Below, piece after piece: positions 10,582 through 23,400 of a DNA stretch of 64,000 nt (within the stretch, counting starts at the first letter, position 1; the number at the start of each line of letters is the position of its first letter). The notes beneath the pieces were generated by a model. That model had not been told where the DNA came from. It saw nothing but the letters and a program-made list of their open reading frames with translations, and searched no databases. A program made the position numbers and the translations under genes. Source of the stretch: Sipunculus nudus (Eukaryota > Annelida > Sipuncula > Golfingiida > Sipunculidae); the NCBI GenBank assembly GCA_026874595.1, contig CM049315.1, forward strand, positions 72,709,416 through 72,773,415, written 5' to 3'.

Positions 10582-10895
10582 TAATTAAATACAGGGGATA
10601 ATTTTGTGTTTTCCTCTCGCCTTACTGCGAACAAACACCAGACCGCTGCCTCTAATTAAATACAGAGGTTAATATTGTGTTTTCTTCTCGTCTTACTGCG
10701 TACATACATCAGACCGCTGTCTCTAATTAAATACAGGAGTTATAATTGTGTTTTCTTCTCGTCTTACTGCGTACAAACACCAGACCGCTGCCTCTAATTA
10801 AATACAGGGGTTAATATTCTGTTTTCTTCTCACCTTACTGCGTACAAACATCAGACCGCTGTGTCTTATTAAATACAGGAATTAAAATTGTGTTT
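10582..10895 (+). repeat. 71-bp minisatellite, about 4.4 copies
   Basis: Units start at 10582, 10653, 10724, 10795 and 10866 with taattaaatacag, and each carries gtgttttcttctcg and cagaccgctg. The period is a constant 71 bp, with scattered substitutions between units. Confidence 0.9.
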
Positions 10896-11471
10896 TCTGT
10901 CATGCCCTTTCTGTTTGCGAGGCTTTAAAATTCGCTATATTCGAGAAAGAGGAATTACTATGAAAATAACACTTTCATGAATAAAATTTACATCGTGGAA
11001 GGCAATTATACATAATACTATAATATTAATATGCGCACATATTATTTAAAATAATTGATTCATATAATAATGCCTTACTTTGTGTAAGTTAACATATTGC
11101 GAGATCGCGAAATTTTAACCCCGCGAATTTAAAGCCAGCTACAGTATATGGACATATCTGAAGATACCGATACGCTGATTTTGTATAGCGATGAATCGAT
11201 GTAACGGTGGACGTTTCAGCCCTTCTATTTCATAAGCGAAGTTCATGAACGATAAATAAGTGTTATTAATAAAATATTACTTTATATAAGTGGTTTACAA
11301 ACAAAAGTGAAACATACATTGTGACGTGCATCGTCAGCAAAATACAGAATATCAAAATAACAATAATTGTTATTGCTTCTATAAATTCTCAAAATTAACT
11401 TCTCTCTTGCGTTTCCTTTGTTTCATTGTATGGATGCTAGATAGCGCTAACAAGCAAATGATCATTTTCAT
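10896..11471. other. No gene seen
   Basis: AT-rich DNA with short open frames only. I see no supported feature. Confidence 0.4.
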
Positions 11472-11700
11472 TGTTACGGAACCTAATAATAAGAGATCAC
11501 GTAATCGTGACGAGCATAAATTTTGTTACGGAGATTAAAAAGAATCAGATTCCGCAACACTAGGCAGCATGAAATATCTAGGGGAATGAATAAAGAGGCC
11601 AGTAGTTTTTTGTTAACAATTAATTATAATTTATTTTTAGTACAATCCCAACATAACAATACACTGAATCAATACTATTACACAGTATAGTAATAATAAA
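11472..11700 (-). repeat. LTR-like copy related to the solo LTR at 56341
   Basis: Read on the minus strand, the segment ends with ggttccgtaaca. Upstream of that it shares with 56560-56778 the series attcccctaga, ctgcctagtgtt, a cacg/gtgatct stretch and a ttattaggttcc end. The outer (5') half does not match, so it is a related or truncated LTR rather than the same copy. No internal coding region is next to it. Confidence 0.55.
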
Positions 11701-13048
11701 GACGTACATCACCAGAGTATACGGGTCCTAGGCTTTGATTTCTGGATACCACCACTGTGACAGCTCATCAAGAGTCCTTTAACACAAATAATCCACGTAA
11801 ACAGTTCAAATAAATCTTCTTAGAGAATAGTCCGATTTAATCTCGAGAACGATCTGTTCAATTCAAAAGTGAAATTCTGGTAATAATCCCTAAGGCAAAC
11901 TGAAGACAATCGCTTTACAGTCTGTCAAAGTCCGTAGAATATTTGTAAGTTCTGCAATTATCAGAAAGGTCCCAAAAACTGACGAGAGAGTCACACTCTT
12001 CGTGCCCGCTGATATTTTCCTCTCTCCAGGCTCTAAACACAGTCCCAATTATAGATTTTTTCTCTCGAAACCCAGAAACGTCCATTTTCACGAACAGTAC
12101 AAACACAACAATACACGCGCGCCCAAAGCGGATTAACAGGCCAGAAATTTCAGACTATGACGAGCACTGTGTCCATAGCAACGCCCAGGGCCTGAGCCTA
12201 ACACGAATCAGAACGCCAGGCGCATAATAAACAGATACATGGAACAACATATACAACTAAGGCTTTATCGTAAACATTATAACGATGGCAGCCAATATAT
12301 AACTGATTATTAATTACGATCTAAAAAAAAAGACGAAGGTTATATTAAGAAAAAAAAAAATACATATGTCAGCATATGCTAGACTAATTATTTTTGCGTG
12401 TAATTTATACTAATATTCTTTCAGCTGAGAGTTCTAAAACGATTTGTTTATTTATGAATATTTCAAAAACTGATTTCGGTCCCCTCAGAGGACATATTGT
12501 CAATTTCTACGAGAAATGATATGTTTCAATGATCTGATGATTAATTGCGTGAAACAATTCTTGTACAAATTGCAAAAGTTAGGATTGTAGAGTCTGCCAG
12601 ACTCAATACAATGAGGCTTATATATATTTGTTCAAATATGTTGAATAAAGTTGTTTAAATGCATATTAAATAAAAATGGGTGTACAATGGGGCTTATATA
12701 TACAGCGGCAGCGTAGCTATAAATGTAAATAAGAGGGTTATGTAGTCTGTTCATATATGTTGAATAAAGTTGTTTAAATGCATATTAAATAAAAATGGGT
12801 GGTTTTTTTTGTGTTCTGTGTTTGTGACTTCACGGAATAAGTAATATTTGTAAGCATACGCATGTGAAATGTCTTCGACAGGTGTTCACTTGAGATGTTA
12901 CGAAATCTGAATTTAAAGTTTGATGATTGAGAAAGTATCGTTCAACACTGCCTGACACGACGATGTTCATTCTGAGTAGAAACAAACGCCGACTGTAGAA
13001 ATAGCTCTGTCTGGAGGCTGGACACCTGTGTTATCAGTGGGATGGAAA
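11701..13048. other. Noncoding stretch with a short direct repeat
   Basis: No gene is seen. A segment of about 52 bp containing gttgaataaagttgtttaaa and the following gcatattaaataaaaatgggtg occurs at about 12630-12682 and again at about 12747-12801, roughly 117 bp apart. Confidence 0.5.
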
Positions 13049-13955
13049 TCAGACTTCAGTCACAGCAGTTGATCCACCTTTTTGTCCCTGTGAATGCTGT
13101 TGACACCGAGTCGTGTGACCCTGGCCACGCGACTGCTCTAACTCCTTCAGTGCCACCCAGTAGCCAAACTTGTCCATGTATGAAGAATTGAATTCCAGAA
13201 ACTCGGACATCAGCATCACACCTTTAGCGTGTAATTGGTTTTTATTCAGCAGTTCAGCACAACGAGGCAGGTTATTTCTCAAGAAAGATTGTTTGAAGTC
13301 GACGCGCATGTTTATGTAAAACAGGCGAATCAGGCAGGCAATCGCGGTTCCGGTCAGGACAAACATGTTAACGCCCACAGTGACTGCGTCGTGTAGGAAT
13401 CGTTCATGTAACAAGAATAAACGGATGAGCCTGGTACCTGGCAAGAAAACTTTGCTGGACCGCTCCAGTAAGTATTGCCCTCATGATCCATAGATAATCT
13501 AAACATGACTAACGGATGTATTATTATAGCAAGGAAACACGCAGAAAAAACAAATGAAAGCGTAAAAAGATAAAGTGACCATATCCTCTTTATATCTACG
13601 TTGTGCCATTGATGGATGATGTTGTACAGGTCGTCTCGGCCATGGATACTCTCCTTAGTTGCCATGTCATCTCTGTGTTGCCATGGAGACAGGGTGGAGC
13701 ACATATCTTCCATAGCGTATCTGACGGCTCTCAGAAGACCTTTCAGTTTGGGAGCGGCAAATACCTTCCATACTATTAAAGGCAAAAGGAAGAGGACACC
13801 TTGAACGACAAACGAAACTGAGAATCCGAATTCTCTGAACCTCACGATACTAGATATATTTGCCATGACACCCATGTTTTCTTCACAGTATCGGTTGATA
13901 AACTCTAAGTCTTCAGACTTATCTCCTTGATGTGGTTTGCATTGAGGAATTACCA
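13049..13955 (-). CDS. Large exon of a four-pass large-pore channel (innexin/pannexin/LRRC8 type), with a frame break
   Basis: The exon opens after an acceptor-like tttacag at 13956 and first encodes an extracellular segment with two Cys 18 residues apart (QCKP ... RYCEEN). TM2 follows (GFSVSFVVQGVLFLLPLIVW), then a basic cytoplasmic loop and TM3 (LFTLSFVFSACFLAIII). The second extracellular segment has paired Cys (SCQVPGSSVYSC) and leads into TM4 (VNMFVLTGTAIACLIRLFY) and a cytoplasmic tail ending at TGA at 13049. This order of Cys-bearing loops and helices is shared by innexins, pannexins and LRRC8 proteins. I cannot decide which; the tail (KGVMLMSEFLEFNSSYMDKF) hints at LRRC8-like. TM4 and the tail lie in a different frame from what precedes, with the switch at about 13375-13400. 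It is either a pseudogene or carries a one-base sequence error. Upstream exons (TM1) were not found. Confidence 0.6.
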
Positions 13956-16900
13956 CTGTAAATATTGTACATGCGGGTCAATTTTGTGTTTATAAGTGGC
14001 TGTCAGAGCAAAACCCGTTTGTTGCCAAATAAATTTATTACTGAGTATTATCATCGGGAGTCTGGATTTAGACCGGTTCATTGATTTAAATATAATGTCA
14101 TTTGCTCGTTTGTACATATCTGGATATTAAAGGTCTTCATTGTTGGCCAATTTTAAATATTTTTTATAATTAATTAATTAACGTTTTCGACCCAGTAGGA
14201 CAATATGACAAATTTGAACTTGCAGAACACTATCAGATATTCTAAGACGATGATTTTTATATGTGATATTTCATGACAAAAAGCCAGGACATACCTATGA
14301 GGTCCTCAAGAAACGAAATCAAAGCAACACCAAAGCTGTAGATAATGTTGCCTCCGGTGATAACAGCGTCAAACATCAGTTGAGTATGAATCCCTGTAGA
14401 ACTGAGAGGCAGCAGCTGTCTAGCGACACCCTTAAGTGTACTTCAAGAAGCGAAAATGCATATATAAGGCCAAAACATAAAAGGTATGGTTCTCAGGCAC
14501 AGCCGCTTATTTAAAAACCCCCGCATCAAACATTTTTATTTTGATTTTCATTAGAAAATTGCCAATTTTGAGCTCCAGCCGATCGAACATTTCTTTCAAG
14601 AAGATAAAATTATACAATTATGATATAATTTCCGTTGTTATGTAGGGCGTTTACCTTTTAAGCAAAAATAAAGCTGTTATAATCATGACATGCCCTTATC
14701 ATACCGAAAGAAAACCGCCCGCCCGCATTGATTTATGAAAAGAAGTGACTGAGAACCAAATCCAAACTGATTAAAAATTCTGGATGTTATGCAACTCTAA
14801 TGAGAAAAACGAATATGCGTAAATTTTGTGTGTGTATTTTTTTAAACGTTGACAGGCAGATCAATGATGAGATGAAGGACGTATAGTCGAATTTCATAAT
14901 TCCTAGTTTTGGTAGACCGCATATAATTAAATTGTCCAAATATGATTGATAAATCTTCACTGACTTTTGTGATTTTTCCAGAATACCATGACAAAAAAAC
15001 TTTAAAATTTAATTTTAAATACACCTCACGTCTTCATAATATAAACCCAAAAACTGCTACTCCAAAACCTAGCTACTAGGTTTTGCAAAATATAAAGTTT
15101 ATGGTCGGAGTTTTTCCACTTGTGTGATCAAAACACTGTTTGCTTATAGTGATTCTTAAGGTGTGTTACTTGGTCGTAATGTATATACATCTTTTACCCG
15201 CAATTACCTTAAACCGTAACGCTTACTCTTCCGATACAACCAATGTTAGTGTTTTCTCCTCTTAACGGCCAAACAACTGATTATTTTTTCTTATCTGTAA
15301 GTAAAATAAGACGTCTGAAAGGAATATCAGTTACAGCACCAAATACAAAGGGAAGCATACAGCCTTCATGGACATATCAACCTACAAACAAGACATGACA
15401 TGAACATATGAAATTGAATAAAACCATGTGTTTTCTTGTGGACATACACACACCGGTTGAAAACAATAACCCTCGGTTAACTCACGTTAACACAGCAACA
15501 TCAACAAAACACGTCAGATGATTGCACTGACATAAAAAAAAACTGGTTATGTGTTGTAATAGTCTCGAATTGTTTCAAAGTCCTCCCGATTACCTGTCGA
15601 TACCCTTACGGCATTCACACATGTCTCTGCATACTTTTTAAAGAAACCAGTTGTCGTGGTTGTCATACTGTGACGTCATAGTCGACCATGAAGTCGGTAA
15701 GGCAACTCAGCATTAAAAAAGGGACTATGGTCGTCGATAATTTATATATATATAATGTATATATGTGAAGATCAAGAGTCATTTTATAAGTATTATTATT
15801 AGACGTTACGAAGGATAAAAGATTCCCTCCATATTCACGGGACTAATGATCTGTTGATCCCTGTTTACAGTGAGGTTTGTATACTCCTCTTGCACGCGCT
15901 TGACTGTTTCGTCACTCATTACATCATAACCATATCCTTAGAGGGAAACAATAGTCACTTGTTACGGACGCCTTGAATCACGAAATCCCGTATGTTTAAT
16001 GTAGGTATATTAAATCAGAGACCTTTCTTACTAGAAGGGGGTTCTTTGAGGTGTGCTTAGAGGTGTAAATAATATTTGGGGTTCCATGTACAGTATGAAA
16101 CCAAGCTCTTGTGGCATTTTAGACCCGTTGTTCATCAGCGTGTAAACCTTCTTCCAGGTCTGCCACTTCGCCATCCTGCCAGTTTTTTTATAGCTCCTAT
16201 TTTGGTACGAAAACAATCTGATCTGGCATTTATCAGCGGTTTAACAGGTGGGCATGACCGGTAATAACAAATGTTTTTCTTCCATCTTTCAATATACACA
16301 AATGTGCAAATAAAAAAATATGTTTTGCTAACCTTAGATTTGGCGCTGGAAGTAATTCTTGAGATATATCCCTGGCAACCTGTTCAACAAAATTAAGTGT
16401 ATAAAAATCTACGAACATTTGAATTCTGGATATCATACACGACGCGTGTGCCTTTGTCACTACTCCTTTATGTCGAAGCGAATGGGTGTCTTGGGCAATG
16501 CCATGACAGGATGGTAGTACTGACAAATACTAAGATTAGGCTAATTGATTTTTTTTTCCATAAAAAAATATTCAGAATCTTACCTAACATTTTTTTAGCC
16601 ACCAAAAGTCTTTGAAATTAGGTTTAATAATATTAAATGCGACATGTTGGCAAGTCTTTGCAGTGTACGCTTAATTAATAATGGTCGTCAAACAAAATGC
16701 TATAATTACCAACAAAAAAACATGTATAAATTTTAACGTGCTCCGCATGCGTATCCGAAAAAAACGGACAGCATCGAAACGGATCAGTGAGCGATTCATC
16801 CGTTCTGCGGATGGCGAAATGCCTACATTTCCAAAAAGTGCACCGGCGCCATGTCACTAGGTGCATTAAAAATAAATTATTTTGAAAGTGTGAAAATCCT

Positions 16901-17318
16901 TGCAGTTTCAAAAGAGACACGCGAATGGTTATCCGCAAGAATAACGTACGTTCTTATGGAAACAGATTTTGCGGACTGCGCACCTTGGGGCGTATGTACC
17001 TCTTTTGCGGATACGATGTTTGCGGATATATGGAAACGCAGCTTTAGGGTTTGATATGATGATTACGCAACAGAGGGCATGACGATCAAATCACACGCCG
17101 GGCGCCTCCTCTGCGCCATATTTGATACTTTGTATCTTCATGTGGCAGAAGTGAGTAGCATATTAAAAAAGCAGAAAAACTGACTTTAATGCATACTCTA
17201 TATATTCGACTAACAAGTGACTCGGACTCCAAGGGTAAACTTGGTCAACAGTGTTCCGGACTCTGACTTGCTCTCGGACTCGGGTGGTGGGGACTCGTCT
17301 ACATCACATACATGTTCA

Positions 17319-17319
<1 letters not shown>

Positions 17320-17373
<54 letters not shown>
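17320..17373. repeat. (AT)n microsatellite followed by (GA)n
   Basis: About 27 AT units, then aagagagagagaga. The open frames across it are translated repeat. Confidence 0.95.
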
Positions 17374-17375
<2 letters not shown>

Positions 17376-17636
17376 AGAGAGAGAGAAATGAATAGTGACA
17401 TTCTAAATGAGAAACAGAAAGCAAGAAAGAGAGAGAAAATTGGCGGAAATAAGGGAAAGATCATCAATGGAAAGCTTAAATAGTTGAGCGAAACAAATAC
17501 ACAAATATGCTAAATCAGACTAAAACATCTGTTATGTCAGATAAGATCATCGGCATTGGTAAAGAAACAAAACAACTGTACAAGTACGTGTCAAACCTTA
17601 CTGGCTCAAATGGCGATATACTTTAATCTATAACAT

Positions 17637-17640
<4 letters not shown>

Positions 17641-17688
<48 letters not shown>

Positions 17689-17704
17689 ATATATATATAT
17701 ATAT
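17641..17704. repeat. (AT)n microsatellite
   Basis: Near-perfect AT dinucleotide tract with one gtatgt interruption. Confidence 0.95.
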
Positions 17705-18299
17705 TAGTGTATGTGTGTTTCTGATAACCTACCGTCAGTGACGAGGATACAGTACTGCACGGTACAATACAAGACCAAGTGGGCCAGTACCGGTAACCTG
17801 GACCATCATGAAAGAAAAAGCCAAACCTAGCACATAGCTAAAGCAAGATTTCCTGGACCACATGCAGAGAGCTCCGCTGTACAGCGTGTTTTAACTGTGA
17901 TCCTTTTCACTACTCCTGTCCCCCTGTTTTTTCGCGGTTAATTGGTTGAGAGTTAAAATACAACAACAACTGCTAGCCCCTAGGACAGAAAGAGGAAAAT
18001 GCGTAATGAACTATAAATGAAATAATATCCTACCTCGTGTAATTTTCCTGTAAACAATTTAAAACCATTTTATGAATAACTAGTCTGTTCTGTAGCGACA
18101 TATTGCCACTACTGTATGAAATGTACATGACATTGAACAGTGATTTCGTCATAATAGACGTGACGCACAAAGGAAGCACCCATACTCACGTGACCAATAA
18201 TTAAGCGCTACTTTCCCGACTGTACATTCATATCAATATCCTAAAAAGATAATCAATGATCACTTGTTAGGGACGCTACGACACACGGATATGTATATT

Positions 18300-18301
<2 letters not shown>

Positions 18302-18339
<38 letters not shown>
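18302..18339. repeat. (TA)n microsatellite
   Basis: Uninterrupted TA dinucleotide tract. Confidence 0.95.
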
Positions 18340-18341
<2 letters not shown>

Positions 18342-20220
18342 ACATGCAAAAATATCAGAGCTTAATCAAATGCAATTTGTAGCAACAACTGATGTGTTTG
18401 TGTATGGTTCAGTCTTCCTAGTAAAATATCTATACCCACGTCCATAAAAAACAAAATCCAAGCGCATTACGCCTGCGGCTGCCGGCGGCTGCTTTAACAA
18501 TTAACCGCTGCGCGTGAGGTACAATAAGCCTGTATTAATGACGATTGTTTGTGGCATGTGACACAGTATTGTGTTCTCGATTGTTTCACACGGGACATAA
18601 AATGTAGTTATTTTGCGACCCCATAATCTAAACATCATTTGAAAGCTTATTTTCAATAGAATAAGGATCTGGCATTTCCAGACCATAATAAAATATCTAG
18701 AAAAAAAATTCTACTGGAACAGCATATATATTTGCCGTTCTATAAATACGTTATAAAATTGTTATTTGTTTGCATTTTTAAAAGATTGATTGGCTCCTAT
18801 CACCAGTATTGCCTAGAAGAACACTATTCTTCAATTTGTATACTTCAAGAAGTATATTTTTCAGCTCTGGGTCACTTTATCTCTGTCAGTTTTGCATAAT
18901 TACGTTCATGGTCATTTCTCATAATGAGAGGGTACGGAATTTCTTAATAATGCCGTACATTTAATTTCAATCTGCAAACTTTTTTGCACATCCAAATTGT
19001 CCTGATTGGTCGCTCAGTTACGTCCAGTAAATACAATTCTAGGATCCAGAATCCAGCACAGTAGAAAGTGAAGAGTCTATTGTACAAATCACATTAGTAA
19101 GTTATCCTTAATTAAACACAGAAAGGCAGTACTACTATCAGAGTTGTCACTTGACTATCACAAGTTGATAAACTTTGCAAAACTTCGCTCGATGACAGAC
19201 TTAGTTGAAGTTTTGAGGATGTCAGCTTACTTCAAAAGCCCAATCCTCAATCATCAAGTGATCTTTCCGACTGGAATATTTCCTCAGCTTTTGATTTCAT
19301 CAATATTTATATCGAACCTAATTAAAACTGCCTGATAACTGTTGAAATTCAAACGAGCAAGCAGATAATTGTATAACAATGAAATCTCCTCCAAAACCCA
19401 AAGGTGACCTGGAATTGGCCTACTTGCCAAAATTATCTGCAGAATATGGGAGCGTGACCCTGAAGAACTCGGGGGCACCGCACTTCAATTAAAATTAATG
19501 CATTTTATGCCGGGGAATCATTACATCGTGATACCACAGGATAAACAAAAAAAGAACTTATTTTGCTAACGAGTTAAATAGACTGTTCAGTTCTATTATA
19601 GCCCCTTCTCCAATGTAATGTTACATACATGTGAAATGTCTTGCTGATGATGTCAAAGCAATTTTGAGCCCCTTTTCAGATGAGTACATGATCAACTGCA
19701 AACGTATAAAAGCACAATGCCATCATGAATACTATTCAGTGATGTTTGTGCTTATTATATTACCTTCAATCACATCCCTGGATATGGTCAACTTAAAAGT
19801 CCTCAATGATAGTTTATCTTTTCGACAGAGTAATCTTATTTCTCTGAGTGAGTCATGGACACTCGTCTGCTCTCCGAAAAAGATAGCATAATTTGTTATG
19901 TTTGTCCGGAGTATTTTACCGTTACATGACATTAATTTTTGATACAGGGAAATAAGTGTCTTATTCTCTTTTACATGACGAAAAAGACTGTCATGCTTCA
20001 TTCATTTGGGTGTTACTGCGATGAAAATGATTTACATAGTGGACATAGGGAACCAGGAACATATGAGCACCAGGTGGTGAATAAACTCCTCAGGATGTAC
20101 ATGTGAGACTCTTTTGCCCGATTATTACGGCTGTTTCGAGGAGATGAAGGAAATATTTGTGTTAATATAATGTTTAGAAAAAAGAGCTTTGAATTCAGTC
20201 TAATGACTGAGGGTATGGAA

Positions 20221-20400
20221 CTTTGGTAGTCGAGTGGTATTAAACCTTGATCTCAGCGCTTGCTGCCCGGGTTCAATTCCCACCAAGGTTATGACAGTAG
20301 GTTGCAGTGGCCCATTCCAAGTCAGTAGTTTCTCCGGGTCTTATTGCTCTAAGGACTAAACAGCAGCCATCTGTACCATGGACAGTGCCTAGGATTAGGT
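20221..20400 (+). mobile_element. tRNA-derived SINE-like element
   Basis: The head is tRNA-like. A 7-nt arm ctttggt at 20221 pairs with accaagg at 20282-20288. An A-box-like tagtcgagtggt and a B-box-like gggttcaattccc (about 20270) are at suitable spacing, the signature of an internal Pol III promoter. The body downstream contains tttctccgggt, a phrase common in SINE tails. The tRNA part is only 68 nt and its arms are imperfect, so I do not call a functional tRNA gene. The 3' end is uncertain. Confidence 0.55.
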
Positions 20401-23400
20401 ATTATAACAATTTACACAATCCATGTAAAATAATGAAGTTTAAATCAATACAATTTCAAAAGTTTATTGAATTACATTTAGACATGTCTCATCCAACACT
20501 TGCTTTTGTTTTGGCTGGTGCAAAAAGTAAGAGCACGGAAGTTATGGATAAAGCATGTGAGGTAGACTTGGCACCTCGCTTACTTGCTGTGCTTATGCTT
20601 GACTTGAGAGGTTTTTTTTGGAACCATAAACTTGTTGTTTAGCATTATTGCAGTAATTGTGAACAATGCTGGATTCATTATAATAACCTGCACTACATCC
20701 TGAACAGTCAGCACTGCCACAATTACTTCAACAATCATTTTCTACCACAACTAAAATATAAGACAACTAATTCCTTCAGTTCCATGGCGTTATTGCTAAA
20801 TATAAATAGCAACATGAATAAAATTTTTTAGGATATTTCCCTACAAAACCCTGTGACTTATTGGTGAAGCATAAACACCAAAATGTCAATGACTGATGTC
20901 TTTTTGTAATTTTGGTATTGGTCATGTACTGTCATGGATTTGGCCATCATGAGATAGATCAGATGTGTCTCAAGCAATACATTCTACCAAATCAAAATGT
21001 TAGATACTGGAAAGTATTTACAATAAGAAACTTTTTAAAATTCTTTTACAGGTATGTCAGCTTATATCTGTGTGAACTCAGGTTTTGGTCCAGTAAAAAC
21101 CAAGCATGTGTTGCTGTTAGGAAAGGTCACTTAATGTCGTATTACCCAGATAATCTATTACGTAAAACTCTAATTAATGTGTTTTGCTGGTAATAGAGAG
21201 ACGCTTGTGGATTTTGTTGAACCGTATGTGGATATATTGACCCATGACCAAGCATGTGAGTATCCCACTCGCTTGGTTCTTAAATCAAGAAAAAAAAAAA
21301 CAACAGTTCATTAGTGCTTTTAGTACCATGACCAAATTGTACTGTCTAAACTCAGATTTAGTATGTGACACTAACCTGTAATTCTCTAGTTAATATATTA
21401 AATTTGCTCTGTTTTTTTTTTTTGCTCTGTATGTCGACAGAGGATTGTATTTAGTGAGACCCATCTACCCATATTCACGCCTGTTTAGTACCACCCTGTG
21501 CTAATCACAAGGAAAAGATATGTCTTAAGTTACCACGATGGAAAGAAATCAATGATATTTAAGTAAATGTACTTCTTTTATCCCAGGTTTTCATGGTAAG
21601 GAGAAAACGTTTGTTTTCTTAATTTTAAAACCGATTACATAGGATTCCTTGGCCACAAAAATGTATATTTTAACCCAAAGTTGTCATTTTAAACGTAACA
21701 GAAGCACGCATATGGCTTCTGGAGTGTTTTCGGCCTATATTTCATATATTAGGGGAGATCTAACTTGTGTCTTTTGACACATCTATTCCTATGGCCCTGA
21801 GGTACTTCCATGCCAATGGGGACATTTACATCATGACTTAAATTAAACAGCCTATTTTATGCACTTAACCCATATATTATTTAATATATGAATAAGTGTG
21901 ACAGGTGAGGAGGATCCTGCAGAATTCCAACATGCTATCCCCATAATGCGCCACTAAAAACAATTTAAGCTTTGAACACATGCGATCGTTCATTTCTACA
22001 TACCCTCGTAAAGCTACAGCCAAAGCGTCTGTGTTGCCTTATCCCGTGCTGTTACATACAGGAAACTGTACGAACTGGAGCTACTGTGGGCTGTCTACAC
22101 CGACCACAAATGTCTTTCTGTTATAAATCGTGAAGGACACTCGACTTGCCTGGATATCAAATTAAATAATTGCATGTTTTATCAGTGTGAGTATTATGTA
22201 TATATTAAATACGGTGCCATGTCAACATATATAAACCATAAATTAAATATACTTTTATTGCTGATATTATGTTATAAGTATTGAAACAGACTTACTTGTC
22301 GTAATCATTTCCAGTAATTCATTATATATGTTACTGAGTGCACCTCATGCTTAAACAATTGACTCATTGAACCTGACATATAATTTCTTGGTATATATTG
22401 GGGATTATATAATATAATGACTGTGACACGTGCGAGATCACGTGTCAGGTCAGACTTATGATTAAATGACGACAAGTTTTTACGCAGCTAGATTTATTTA
22501 TCTTATAGATATCATGACAGGTCGCATTATAAATGAAACAGATGTTCGGTTCGTCTCAAGATCTTTAATCAATGCAGTAGATATTAAGTTTATTTAGTTT
22601 TATTTGCTTATAGTATATTCTATATCATTAGTTTTTTATTTAGTAATAGTATATTCTATACCATTCAGAAACTATGTTAATAACATAGGGCAGTGCTTAC
22701 GTCTTAAACCAGTCACTACGTTTATATAATGCCTGATTCGACAGTTTCTTTGGTCGAACCGATGTAAATATAATTAATCCTTGCATAACAGCCACATAAA
22801 AAATATCACTGGTTATTTCCAAGGTGGAGCATCGTGAACTAATTTTTTTGCAGGTTTGCAGTAGCTGGACTCTTTCAATTAAAATGCATACCTTAATTTT
22901 GTTTGGTAATCCCTGTTTTAATAACTTCCATGAAAAATTAAGTGAAAGGTCAGAAATCAAACAATTTTTAGAATTGCATACACTTGTTCAACTGTTTCCT
23001 CGCAGCCGCTGTTGGTCTAAAGTCAGGATAACAAATTTGTTATCACTGGATAGCTATGACCCCCAGACGTATTAATGCACGCATATACTTGAGAAAACTA
23101 ACTTAAATGAGGCAACAAATGAAAAAAAATGGTACCCCAAACCCCTCGTTTCCAGCTCTTTAATCTGATTTGACATCTGCATCACCGAGATATCGTCTCT
23201 TACCCCTCTGGACAGTATCTTATTTACTTGGCATGACCTGATTATTAATATTACTGAGAGAATTTTAAGTAATTTTGCTTTTTTCATCCTGTCTGTATTG
23301 TTAACAAATAAAGGTATCACGTATAGATTTATCTCTCGTTATATATCAAAAACATAATGTAATGCGGAATGGTCCGCTTATGATCCGGGCTGGATCCCTG

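Larger units (their letters stand above)
13956..20220. other. Intergenic or intronic DNA, no gene recognised
   Basis: AT-rich sequence with many short open frames of no recognisable composition. It contains three (TA)n tracts (separate entries) and a possible terminal sequence of a dispersed element at 17022-17046 (-), agctgcgtttccatatatcc. Upstream exons of the channel gene at 13049 would lie here but are not identifiable by eye. Confidence 0.35.

Noticed and set aside
13616-13804. Plus-strand ORF opposite the channel exon
   Set aside because: Shadow of the minus-strand coding sequence.
17210-17483. ORFs with long YIYIYI runs (also at 29104, 52208, 55106, 57743, 57931)
   Set aside because: Translated (TA)n tracts.
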